A DNA stretch of 64,000 bases from Xylocopa sonorina. Taxonomy: Eukaryota > Arthropoda > Insecta > Hymenoptera > Apidae. The number at the start of each line of letters is the position of its first letter. The stretch's first letter is position 1. Shown piece by piece: positions 36,504 to 49,123 of the stretch. Both the position numbers and the translations under genes were made by a program. A model generated the notes under the pieces. That model was given only the letters and a program-made list of their open reading frames with translations. It did no database searches and was not told the origin of the DNA. The DNA is taken from positions 806,001-870,000 of the forward strand of contig NW_027490111.1 of the NCBI RefSeq assembly GCF_050948175.1, written 5' to 3'.

Positions 36504-39500
36504 ATGAAACATAGATATGAGATGCAATATCTCGTTTTAAGAAGCATTTGAACTCTATTGCTTCGATACGTAGACATCTGCAAACGCTATTTCCTTGCAA
36601 GAAAGTGTCGCACTTACATTCATTTGATGTGTAGACGAGGAATACATAACACTTCGCAAATCATATTATATCTTACCATGAAAGATAGGAATGAGATGCG
36701 ATATCGCGTTTTAAGAATCATAAGAACTCTATTGCTACGATACGTAGACATCTGCAAACGCTATTTCCTTGCAAGGAAGTGTCGCATTTACATTCATTTG
36801 AAGTGTAGACGAGGAATACATAACACTCCGCAAATCATATTATATCTTACCATGAAACATAGAAATGAGATGCGATATCGCGTTTTAAGAAGCATTAGAA
36901 CTCTATTGCTGCGATACGCAGACATCAGCAAACGCTATTTCCTTGCAAGGAAGTGTCGCATTTACATTCATTTGAAGTGTAGACGAGGAATACATAACAC
37001 TTCGCAAATCATATTATATCTTACCATGGAACATAGAAATGAGATGCGATATCGCGTTCTAAGAAGCAATAGAACACTACTGCTACGATAGGTAGACATT
37101 TGCAAACGCTATTTCCTTGCAAGGAAGTGTCGCATTTGCATTCATTTGAATTGTAGACGAGGAATACATGATACTTCGCAAATCATATTATATCGTACCA
37201 TGAAACATAGAAATGAGATGCGATATCGCGTTTTAAGAAGCATTAGAACACTATTGCTACGATAGGTAGACATTTGCAAACGCTATTTCCTAGCAAAGAA
37301 GTGTCGCATTTACATTCATTTGAAGTGTAGGCGAGGAATACATAACACATAGCAAATCATATTATATCTTACCATGAAACATAGAAGTGAGATGCGATAT
37401 CGCGTTTTAAGAAGCATTGGAACTCTACTGCTACGATACGTAGACATCTGCAAACGCTATTTCCTACCGAGGAAGTCTCGCATTCACATTCATTTGAAGT
37501 GTAGACGAGGAATACATAACACTTCGCAAATCATATTATATCTTACCATGAAACATAGAAATGAGATGCGATATCGCGTTTTAAGAAGCATTAGATCTCC
37601 ATTGCTATGATACGTAGACATCTGCAAACGCTATTTCCTTGCAAGGATGTGTCGCATTTACATTCATTTGAATCGTAGACGAGGAATGCATAACACTTCG
37701 CAATGAATATTATATCTTATCATGAAACATAGATATGAGATGCAATATCTCGTTTTAAGAAGCATTTGAACTCTATTGCCTCGATACGTAGACATCTGCA
37801 AACGCTATTTCCTTGCAAGGAAGTGTCGCATTTACATTCATTTGAAGTGTAGACGAGGAATACATAACACTTCGCAAATCATATTATATCTTACCATGAA
37901 ACATAGAAATCAGATGCGATATCGCGTTTTAAGAAGCATTAGAACTCTATTGCTACGTTACGTAGACATCTGCAAACGCTATTTCCTTGCAAGGAAGCGT
38001 CGCATTTACACTCATTTGAATCGTAGACGAGGAATACATAACACTTCGCAATGAATATTATATCTTATCATGAAACATAGATATGAGATGCAATATCTCG
38101 TTTTAAGAAGCATTTGAACTCTATTGCTTCGATACGTAGACATCTGCAAACGCTATTTCCTTGCAAGGAAGTGTCGCATTTACATTCATTTGAAGTGTAG
38201 ACGAGGAATACATAACACTTCGCAAATCATATTATATCTTACCATGAAACATAGAAATGAGATGCGATATCGCGTTTTAAGAAGCATTAGAACTCTATTG
38301 CTGCGATACGCAGACATCTGCAAACGCTATTTCCTTGGAAGGAAGTGTCGCATTTACATTCATTTGAATCGTAGACGAGGAATACATAACACTTCGCAAT
38401 GAATATTATATCTTATCATGAAACATAGATATGAGATGCAATATCTCGTTTTAAGAAGCATTTGAACTCTATTGCTTCGATAAGTAGACATCTGCAAACG
38501 CTATTTCCTTGCAAGAAAGTGTCGCACTTACATTCATTTCATGTGTAGACGAGGAATACATAACACTTCGCAAATCATATTATATCTTACCATGAAACAT
38601 AGAAATGAGATGCGATATCGCGTTTTAAGAAGCATTAGAACACTATTGCTACGATAGGTAGACATTTGCAAACGCTATTTCCTAGCAAAGAAGTGTCGCA
38701 TTTACATTCATTTGAAGTGTAGGCGAGGAATACATAACACATAGCAAATCATATTATATCTTACCATGAAACATAGAAATGAGATGCGATATCGCGTTTT
38801 AAGAATCATAAGAACTCTATTGCTACGATACGTAGACATCTGCAAACGCTATTTCCTTGCAAAGAAGTGTCGCATTTACATTCATTTGAAGTGTAGACGA
38901 GGAATACATAACACTACGCAAATCATATTATATCTTACCATGAAAGATAGGAATGAGATGCGATATCGCGTTTTAAGAATCATAAGAACTCTATTGCTAC
39001 GATACGTAGACATCTGCAAACGCTATTTCCTTGCAAGGAAGTGTCGCATTTACATTCATTTGAAGTGTAGACGAGGAATACATAACACTCCGCAAATCAT
39101 ATTATATCTTACCATGAAACATAGAAATGAGATGCGATATCGCGTTTTAAGAAGCATTAGAACTCTATTGCTGCGATACGCAGACATATGCAAACGCTAT
39201 TTCCTAGCGAGGAAGTGTCGCATTCACATTCATTTGAAGTGTAGACGAGGTATACATAACACTTCGCAAATCATATTATATCTTACCATGAAACATAGAA
39301 ATGAGATGCGATATCGCGTTTTAAGAAGCATTAGAACTCTATTGCTACGATACGCAGACATCTGCAAACGCTATTTCCTTGCAAGGAAGTGTCGCATTTA
39401 CATTCATTTGAAGTGTACACGAGGAATACATAACACTTCGCAAATCATATTATATCTTACCATGGAACATAGAAATGAGATGCGATATCGCGTTCTAAGA

Positions 39501-40853
39501 AGCAATAGAACACTACTGCTACGATAGGTAGACATTTGCAAACGCTATTTCCTTGCAAGGAAGTGTCGCATTCACATTCATTTGAAGTGTAGGCGAGGAA
39601 TACATAACACATAGCAAATCATATTATATCTTACCATGAAACATAGAAATGAGATGCGATATCGCGTTTTAAGAAGCATTAGAACTCTATTGCTACGATA
39701 CGTAGACATCTGCAAGCGCTATTTCCTAGCGAGGAAGTGTCGCATTCACATTCATTTGAAGTGTAGACGAGGAATACATAACACTTCGCAAATCATATTA
39801 TATCTTACCATGAAACATAGAAATGAGATGCGATATCGCGTTTTAAGAAGCATTAGATCTCTATTGCTATGATACGTAGACATCTGCAAACGCTATTTCC
39901 TTGCAAGAATGTGTCGCATTTACATTCATTTGAATCGTAGACGAGGAATGCATAACACTTCGCAATGAATATTATATCTTATCATGAAACATAGATATGA
40001 GATGCAATATCTCGTTTTAAGAAGCATTTGAACTCTATTGCTTCGATACGTAGACATCCGCAAACGCTATTTCCTTGCAAGGAAGTGTCGCATTTACATT
40101 CATTTGAAGTGTAGACGTGGAATACATAACACTTCGCAAATCATATTATATCTTACCATGAAACATAGAAATCAGATGCGATATCGCGTTTTAAGAAGCA
40201 TTAGAACTCTATTGCTACGATACGTAGACATCTGCAAACGCTATTTCCTTGCAAGGAAGTGTCGCATTTACACTCATTTGAATCGTAGACGAGGAATACA
40301 TAACACTTCGCAATGAATATTATATCTTATCATGAAACATAGATATGAGATGCAATATCTCGTTTTAAGAAGCATTTGAACTCTATTGCTTCGATACGTA
40401 GACATCTGCAAACGCTATTTCCTTGCAAGGAAGTGTCGCATTTACATTCATTTGAAGTGTAGACGAGGAATACATAACACTTCGCAAATCATATTATATC
40501 TTACCATGAAACATAGAAATGAGATGCGATATCGCGTTTTAAGAAGCATCAGAAATCCATTGCAACGATACGTAGACATCTGCAAACGCTATTTCCTAGC
40601 GAGGAAGTGTCGCACTCACATTCATTTGAAGTGTAGACTAGGAATACATAACACTTCGCAAATCATATTATATCTTACCATGAAACATAGAAATGAGATG
40701 CGATATCGCGTTTTAAGAAGCATTAGAACTCAATTGCTGCGATACGCAGACATCTGCAAACGCTATTTCCTTGGAAGGAAGTGTCGCATTTACATTCATT
40801 TGAATCGTAGACGAGGAATACATAACACTTCGCAATGAATATTATATCTTATC
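36504..40853. repeat. HOR unit 9: 25-monomer unit, starts as a copy of unit 8
   Basis: The first 16-17 monomers repeat unit 8 at an offset of exactly 2,958 bp (17 monomers), including all its private marks (CCTACCGAGG at 37,465, TTGCCTCG at 37,778, GATAAGTAG at 38,481). The copies part near 39,220. The rest contains M4-like, CAAGCGC, M7-M10, a rare monomer with AGCATCAGAAATCC and GTAGACTAGG (40,506), and M11. Confidence 0.88.
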
Positions 40854-42510
40854 ATGAAACATAGATATGAGATGCAATATCTCGTTTTAAGAAGCATTTG
40901 AACTCTATTGCTTCGATACGTAGACATCTGCAAACGCTATTTCCTTGCAAGAAAGTGTCGCACTTACATTCATTTGATGTGTAGACGAGGAATACATAAC
41001 ACTTCGCAAATCATATTATATCTTACCATGAAAGATAGGAATGAGATGCGATATCGCGTTTTAAGAATCATAAGAACTCTATTGCTACGATACGTAGACA
41101 TCTGCAAACGCTATTTCCTTGCAAGGAAGTGTCGCATTTACATTCATTTGAAGTGTAGACGAGGAATACATGATACTTCGCAAATCATATTATATCGTAC
41201 CATGAAACATAGAAATGAGATGCGATATCGCGTTTTAAGAAGCATTAGAACACTATTGCTACGATAGGTAGACATTTGCAAACGTTATTTCCTAGCAAAG
41301 AAGTGTCGCATTTACATTCATTTGAAGTGTAGGCGAGGAATACATAACACATAGCAAATCATATTATATCTTACCATGAAACATAGAAGTGAGATGCGAT
41401 ATCGCGTTTCAAGAAGCATTAGATCTCTATTGCTATGATACGTAGACATCTGCAAACGCTATTTCCTTGCAAGGATGTGTCGCATTTACATTCATTTGAA
41501 TCGTAGACGAGGAATGCATAACACTTCGCAATGAATATTATATCTTATCATGAAACATAGATATGAGATGCAATATCTCGTTTTAAGAAGCATTTGAACT
41601 CTATTGCTTCGATACGTAGACATCTGCAAACGCTATTTCCTTGCAAGGAAGTGTCGCATTTACATTCATTTGAAGTGTAGACGAGGAATACATAACACTT
41701 CGCAAATCATATTATATCTTACCATGAAACATAGAAATCAGATGCGATATCGCGTTTTAAGAAGCATTAGAACTCTATTGCTACGTTACGTAGACATCTG
41801 CAAACGCTATTTCCTTGCAAGGAAGCGTCGCATTTACACTCATTTGAATCGTAGACGAGGAATACATAACACTTCGCAATGAATATTATATCTTATCATG
41901 AAACATAGATATGAGATGCAATATCTCGTTTTAAGAAGCATTTGAACTCTATTGCTTCGATACGTAGACATCTGCAAACGCTATTTCCTTGCAAGGAAGT
42001 GTCGCATTTACATTCATTTGAAGTGTAGACGAGGAATACATAACACTTCGCAAATCATATTATATCTTACCATGAAACATAGAAATGAGATGCGATATCG
42101 CGTTTTAAGAAGCATTAGAACTCTATTGCTGCGATACGCAGACATCTGCAAACGCTATTTCCTTGGAAGGAAGTGTCGCATTTACATTCATTTGAATCGT
42201 AGACGAGGAATACATAACACTTCGCAATGAATATTATATCTTATCATGAAACATAGATATGAGATGCAATATCTCGTTTTAAGAAGCATTTGAACTCTAT
42301 TGCTTCGATACGTAGACATCTGCAAACGCTATTTCCTTGCAAGAAAGTGTCGCACTTACATTCATTTGATGTGTAGACGAGGAATACATAACACTTCGCA
42401 AATCATATTATATCTTACCATGAAAGATAGGAATGAGATGCGATATCGCGTTTTAAGAATCATAAGAACTCTATTGCTACGATACGTAGACATCTGCAAA
42501 CGCTATTTCC
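39440..42510. repeat. 20-monomer-offset duplication, left copy
   Basis: Matches about 42,920-45,990 at an offset of exactly 3,480 bp. Shared rare marks are CAAGAATGTGTC (39,904), GACATCCGC (40,054), GACGTGG (40,117), AGAAATCC (40,550), GTAGACTAGG (40,634), AACGTTATTTCC (41,281) and GTTTCAAG (41,407). The span crosses HOR unit borders, so the duplication did not respect the 11-monomer unit. Confidence 0.86.
40854..42245. repeat. HOR unit 10: 8-monomer unit with two fused monomers
   Basis: Order M1, M2/M4 hybrid (41,028), M5, M6/M7 hybrid (41,376), M8, M9, M10, M11. The M2/M4 hybrid begins ATGAAAGATAGG and ends ACATGATACTTCG...ATCGTACC, so M3 and one more monomer are gone. The M6/M7 hybrid begins ATAGAAGTGAG and continues AGATCTC and CTATGATACG, so one more is gone. 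Eleven minus two minus one gives eight, in agreement with the 1,392-bp length. Confidence 0.88.
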
Positions 42511-42593
42511 TAGCAAGGAAGTGTCGCATTTACATTCATTTGAAGTGTAGACGAGGAATACATGATACTTCGCAAATCATATTATATCTTATC
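42246..42593. repeat. HOR unit 11: 2-monomer unit, first copy of a 348-bp tandem pair
   Basis: Holds M1 and an M2/M4 hybrid with TTCCTAGCAAGGAAG. It is followed directly by a second copy of the same pair. It ends CTTATC and not CTTACC, which is the b-type junction sequence, so the exchange point lies in the AT-rich stretch before the next ATG. Confidence 0.87.
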
Positions 42594-44333
42594 ATGAAAC
42601 ATAGATATGAGATGCAATATCTCGTTTTAAGAAGCATTTGAACTCTATTGCTTCGATACGTAGACATCTGCAAACGCTATTTCCTTGCAAGAAAGTGTCG
42701 CACTTACATTCATTTGATGTGTAGACGAGGAATACATAACACTTCGCAAATCATATTATATCTTACCATGAAAGATAGGAATGAGATGCGATATCGCGTT
42801 TTAAGAATCATAAGAACTCTATTGCTACGATACGTAGACATCTGCAAACGCTATTTCCTAGCAAGGAAGTGTCGCATTTACATTCATTTGAAGTGTAGAC
42901 GAGGAATACATGATACTTCGCAAATCATATTATATCTTACCATGGAACATAGAAATGAGATGCGATATCGCGTTCTAAGAAGCAATAGAACACTACTGCT
43001 ACGATAGGTAGACATTTGCAAACGCTATTTCCTTGCAAGGAAGTGTCGCATTCACATTCATTTGAAGTGTAGGCGAGGAATACATAACACATAGCAAATC
43101 ATATTATATCTTACCATGAAACATAGAAATGAGATGCGATATCGCGTTTTAAGAAGCATTAGAACTCTATTGCTACGATACGTAGACATCTGCAAGCGCT
43201 ATTTCCTAGCGAGGAAGTGTCGCATTCACATTCATTTGAAGTGTAGACGAGGAATACATAACACTTCGCAAATCATATTATATCTTACCATGAAACATAG
43301 AAATGAGATGCGATATCGCGTTTTAAGAAGCATTAGATCTCTATTGCTATGATACGTAGACATCTGCAAACGCTATTTCCTTGCAAGAATGTGTCGCATT
43401 TACATTCATTTGAATCGTAGACGAGGAATGCATAACACTTCGCAATGAATATTATATCTTATCATGAAACATAGATATGAGATGCAATATCTCGTTTTAA
43501 GAAGCATTTGAACTCTATTGCTTCGATACGTAGACATCCGCAAACGCTATTTCCTTGCAAGGAAGTGTCGCATTTACATTCATTTGAAGTGTAGACGTGG
43601 AATACATAACACTTCGCAAATCATATTATATCTTACCATGAAACATAGAAATCAGATGCGATATCGCGTTTTAAGAAGCATTAGAACTCTATTGCTACGA
43701 TACGTAGACATCTGCAAACGCTATTTCCTTGCAAGGAAGTGTCGCATTTACACTCATTTGAATCGTAGACGAGGAATACATAACACTTCGCAATGAATAT
43801 TATATCTTATCATGAAACATAGATATGAGATGCAATATCTCGTTTTAAGAAGCATTTGAACTCTATTGCTTCGATACGTAGACATCTGCAAACGCTATTT
43901 CCTTGCAAGGAAGTGTCGCATTTACATTCATTTGAAGTGTAGACGAGGAATACATAACACTTCGCAAATCATATTATATCTTACCATGAAACATAGAAAT
44001 GAGATGCGATATCGCGTTTTAAGAAGCATCAGAAATCCATTGCAACGATACGTAGACATCTGCAAACGCTATTTCCTAGCGAGGAAGTGTCGCACTCACA
44101 TTCATTTGAAGTGTAGACTAGGAATACATAACACTTCGCAAATCATATTATATCTTACCATGAAACATAGAAATGAGATGCGATATCGCGTTTTAAGAAG
44201 CATTAGAACTCAATTGCTGCGATACGCAGACATCTGCAAACGCTATTTCCTTGGAAGGAAGTGTCGCATTTACATTCATTTGAATCGTAGACGAGGAATA
44301 CATAACACTTCGCAATGAATATTATATCTTATC
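42594..44333. repeat. HOR unit 12: 10-monomer unit
   Basis: Opens with the second copy of the 348-bp M1 plus M2/M4 pair (42,594-42,941), then M4-like, a CAAGCGC monomer, M7, M8, M9, M10, the AGAAATCC/GTAGACTAGG monomer (43,986) and M11. M8 here has GACATCCGC. Confidence 0.85.
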
Positions 44334-45990
44334 ATGAAACATAGATATGAGATGCAATATCTCGTTTTAAGAAGCATTTGAACTCTATTGCTTCGATACG
44401 TAGACATCTGCAAACGCTATTTCCTTGCAAGAAAGTGTCGCACTTACATTCATTTGATGTGTAGACGAGGAATACATAACACTTCGCAAATCATATTATA
44501 TCTTACCATGAAAGATAGGAATGAGATGCGATATCGCGTTTTAAGAATCATAAGAACTCTATTGCTACGATACGTAGACATCTGCAAACGCTATTTCCTT
44601 GCAAGGAAGTGTCGCATTTACATTCATTTGAAGTGTAGACGAGGAATACATGATACTTCGCAAATCATATTATATCGTACCATGAAACATAGAAATGAGA
44701 TGCGATATCGCGTTTTAAGAAGCATTAGAACACTATTGCTACGATAGGTAGACATTTGCAAACGTTATTTCCTAGCAAAGAAGTGTCGCATTTACATTCA
44801 TTTGAAGTGTAGGCGAGGAATACATAACACATAGCAAATCATATTATATCTTACCATGAAACATAGAAGTGAGATGCGATATCGCGTTTCAAGAAGCATT
44901 AGATCTCTATTGCTATGATACGTAGACATCTGCAAACGCTATTTCCTTGCAAGGATGTGTCGCATTTACATTCATTTGAATCGTAGACGAGGAATGCATA
45001 ACACTTCGCAATGAATATTATATCTTATCATGAAACATAGATATGAGATGCAATATCTCGTTTTAAGAAGCATTTGAACTCTATTGCTTCGATACGTAGA
45101 CATCTGCAAACGCTATTTCCTTGCAAGGAAGTGTCGCATTTACATTCATTTGAAGTGTAGACGAGGAATACATAACACTTCGCAAATCATATTATATCTT
45201 ACCATGAAACATAGAAATCAGATGCGATATCGCGTTTTAAGAAGCATTAGAACTCTATTGCTACGTTACGTAGACATCTGCAAACGCTATTTCCTTGCAA
45301 GGAAGCGTCGCATTTACACTCATTTGAATCGTAGACGAGGAATACATAACACTTCGCAATGAATATTATATCTTATCATGAAACATAGATATGAGATGCA
45401 ATATCTCGTTTTAAGAAGCATTTGAACTCTATTGCTTCGATACGTAGACATCTGCAAACGCTATTTCCTTGCAAGGAAGTGTCGCATTTACATTCATTTG
45501 AAGTGTAGACGAGGAATACATAACACTTCGCAAATCATATTATATCTTACCATGAAACATAGAAATGAGATGCGATATCGCGTTTTAAGAAGCATTAGAA
45601 CTCTATTGCTGCGATACGCAGACATCTGCAAACGCTATTTCCTTGGAAGGAAGTGTCGCATTTACATTCATTTGAATCGTAGACGAGGAATACATAACAC
45701 TTCGCAATGAATATTATATCTTATCATGAAACATAGATATGAGATGCAATATCTCGTTTTAAGAAGCATTTGAACTCTATTGCTTCGATACGTAGACATC
45801 TGCAAACGCTATTTCCTTGCAAGAAAGTGTCGCACTTACATTCATTTGATGTGTAGACGAGGAATACATAACACTTCGCAAATCATATTATATCTTACCA
45901 TGAAAGATAGGAATGAGATGCGATATCGCGTTTTAAGAATCATAAGAACTCTATTGCTACGATACGTAGACATCTGCAAACGCTATTTCC
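42920..45990. repeat. 20-monomer-offset duplication, right copy
   Basis: Repeats the marks of 39,440-42,510 in the same order (GACGTGG at 43,597, GTAGACTAGG at 44,114, AACGTTATTTCC at 44,761, GTTTCAAG at 44,887). I noticed no substitution between the two copies inside the stretch, which suggests a very recent event or an assembly duplication. Confidence 0.86.
44334..45725. repeat. HOR unit 13: 8-monomer unit, same architecture as unit 10
   Basis: Contains M1, the M2/M4 hybrid, M5 with AACGTTATTTCC, the M6/M7 hybrid with GTTTCAAG, and M8-M11. It is the copy of unit 10 within the 3,480-bp duplication. Confidence 0.87.
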
Positions 45991-46513
45991 TTGCAAGGAA
46001 GTGTCGCATTTACATTCATTTGAAGTGTAGACGAGGAATACATGATACTTCGCAAATCATATTATATCGTACCATGAAACATAGAAATGAGATGCGATAT
46101 CGCGTTTTAAGAAGCATTAGAACACTATTGCTACGATAGGTAGACATTTGCAAACGCTATTTCCTAGCAAAGAAGTGTCGCATTTACATTCATTTGAAGT
46201 GTAGGCGAGGAATACATAACACATAGCAAATCATATTATATCTTACCATGAAACATAGAAGTGAGATGCGATATCGCGTTTTAAGAAGCATTAGAACTCT
46301 ACTGCTACGATACGTAGACATCTGCAAACGTTATTTCCTTGCAAAGAAGTGTCGCATTTACATTCATTTGAAGTGTAGACGAGGAATACATAACACTACG
46401 CAAATCATATTATATCTTACCATGAAACATAGAAATGAGATGCGTTATCGCGTTTTAAGAATTATAAGAACTCTATTGCTACGATACGTAGACATCTGCA
46501 AACGCTATTTCCT
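44551..46513. repeat. 15-monomer-offset duplication, left copy
   Basis: Matches about 47,161-49,123 at an offset of exactly 2,610 bp. Shared marks include AACGTTATTTCC, GTTTCAAG, CTACGTTACG, GGAAGCGTCGC and GCGTTATCGCG. It overlaps the 20-monomer-offset duplication, so 44,551-45,985 has matches on both sides. Confidence 0.84.
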
Positions 46514-48335
46514 TGCAAGGTAGTGTCGCATTTACATTCATTTGAAGTGTAGACGAGGAATACATAACACTCCGCAAATCATATTATATCTTACTATGGA
46601 ACATAGAAATGAGATGCGATATCGCGTTCTAAGAAGCAATAGAACACTACTGCTACGATAGGTAGACATTTGCAAACGCTATTTCCTTGCAAGGAAGTGT
46701 CGCATTTGCATTCATTTGAAGTGTAGACGAGGAATACATGATACTTCGCAAATCATATTATATCTTACCATGAAACATAGAAATGAGATGCGATATCGCG
46801 TTTTAAGAAGCATTAGATCATTATTGCTACGATAGGTAGACATTTGCAAACGCTATTTCCTAGCAAAGAAGTGTCGCATTTACATCCATTTGAAGTGTAG
46901 GCGAGGAATACATAACACATAGCAAATCATATTATATCTTACCATGAAACATAGAAATGAGATGCGATATCGCGTTTTAAGAAGCATTAGAACTCTATTG
47001 CTACGATACGTAGACATCTGCAAGCGCTATTTCCTAGCGAGGAAGTGTCGCATTCACATTCATTTGAAGTGTAGGCGAGGAATACATAACACATAGCAAA
47101 TCATATTATATCTTACCATGAAACATTGAAATGAGATGCGATATCGCGTTTTAAGAAGCATTAGAACTCTATTGCTACGATACGTAGACATCTGCAAACG
47201 CTATTTCCTTGCAAGGAAGTGTCGCATTTACATTCATTTGAAGTGTAGACGAGGAATACATGATACTTCGCAAATCATATTATATCGTACCATGAAACAT
47301 AGAAATGAGATGCGATATCGCGTTTTAAGAAGCATTAGAACACTATTGCTACGATAGGTAGACATTTGCAAACGTTATTTCCTAGCAAAGAAGTGTCGCA
47401 TTTACATTCATTTGAAGTGTAGGCGAGGAATACATAACACATAGCAAATCATATTATATCTTACCATGAAACATAGAAGTGAGATGCGATATCGCGTTTC
47501 AAGAAGCATTAGATCTCTATTGCTATGATACGTAGACATCTGCAAACGCTATTTCCTTGCAAGGATGTGTCGCATTTACATTCATTTGAATCGTAGACGA
47601 GGAATGCATAACACTTCGCAATGAATATTATATCTTATCATGAAACATAGATATGAGATGCAATATCTCGTTTTAAGAAGCATTTGAACTCTATTGCTTC
47701 GATACGTAGACATCTGCAAACGCTATTTCCTTGCAAGGAAGTGTCGCATTTACATTCATTTGAAGTGTAGACGAGGAATACATAACACTTCGCAAATCAT
47801 ATTATATCTTACCATGAAACATAGAAATCAGATGCGATATCGCGTTTTAAGAAGCATTAGAACTCTATTGCTACGTTACGTAGACATCTGCAAACGCTAT
47901 TTCCTTGCAAGGAAGCGTCGCATTTACACTCATTTGAATCGTAGACGAGGAATACATAACACTTCGCAATGAATATTATATCTTATCATGAAACATAGAT
48001 ATGAGATGCAATATCTCGTTTTAAGAAGCATTTGAACTCTATTGCTTCGATACGTAGACATCTGCAAACGCTATTTCCTTGCAAGGAAGTGTCGCATTTA
48101 CATTCATTTGAAGTGTAGACGAGGAATACATAACACTTCGCAAATCATATTATATCTTACCATGAAACATAGAAATGAGATGCGATATCGCGTTTTAAGA
48201 AGCATTAGAACTCTATTGCTGCGATACGCAGACATCTGCAAACGCTATTTCCTTGGAAGGAAGTGTCGCATTTACATTCATTTGAATCGTAGACGAGGAA
48301 TACATAACACTTCGCAATGAATATTATATCTTATC
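45726..48335. repeat. HOR unit 14: 15-monomer unit
   Basis: M1, M2/M4 hybrid, M5, an M6-led hybrid with AACGTTATTTCCTTGCAAAG (46,248), a GCGTTATCGCG/AATTATAAG monomer (46,422), M4-like, M5-like with TTAGATCATTATTGC, a CAAGCGC monomer, then a monomer with ATGAAACATTGAAATGAG (47,118), and then M5, M6/M7 hybrid and M8-M11. Part of it is copied to the right at an offset of 2,610 bp. Confidence 0.84.
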
Positions 48336-49123
48336 ATGAAACATAGATATGAGATGCAATATCTCGTTTTAAGAAGCATTTGAACTCTATTGCTTCGATA
48401 CGTAGACATCTGCAAACGCTATTTCCTTGCAAGAAAGTGTCGCACTTACATTCATTTGATGTGTAGACGAGGAATACATAACACTTCGCAAATCATATTA
48501 TATCTTACCATGAAAGATAGGAATGAGATGCGATATCGCGTTTTAAGAATCATAAGAACTCTATTGCTACGATACGTAGACATCTGCAAACGCTATTTCC
48601 TTGCAAGGAAGTGTCGCATTTACATTCATTTGAAGTGTAGACGAGGAATACATGATACTTCGCAAATCATATTATATCGTACCATGAAACATAGAAATGA
48701 GATGCGATATCGCGTTTTAAGAAGCATTAGAACACTATTGCTACGATAGGTAGACATTTGCAAACGCTATTTCCTAGCAAAGAAGTGTCGCATTTACATT
48801 CATTTGAAGTGTAGGCGAGGAATACATAACACATAGCAAATCATATTATATCTTACCATGAAACATAGAAGTGAGATGCGATATCGCGTTTTAAGAAGCA
48901 TTAGAACTCTACTGCTACGATACGTAGACATCTGCAAACGTTATTTCCTTGCAAAGAAGTGTCGCATTTACATTCATTTGAAGTGTAGACGAGGAATACA
49001 TAACACTACGCAAATCATATTATATCTTACCATGAAACATAGAAATGAGATGCGTTATCGCGTTTTAAGAATTATAAGAACTCTATTGCTACGATACGTA
49101 GACATCTGCAAACGCTATTTCCT
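47161..49123. repeat. 15-monomer-offset duplication, right copy
   Basis: Partner of 44,551-46,513. The copies part near 49,124, where this one goes to CCTAGCGAGG and the left one to TTGCAAGGTAG. The left edge lies inside a monomer whose first half is a common type and whose second half is the M2/M4 tail. Confidence 0.84.
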
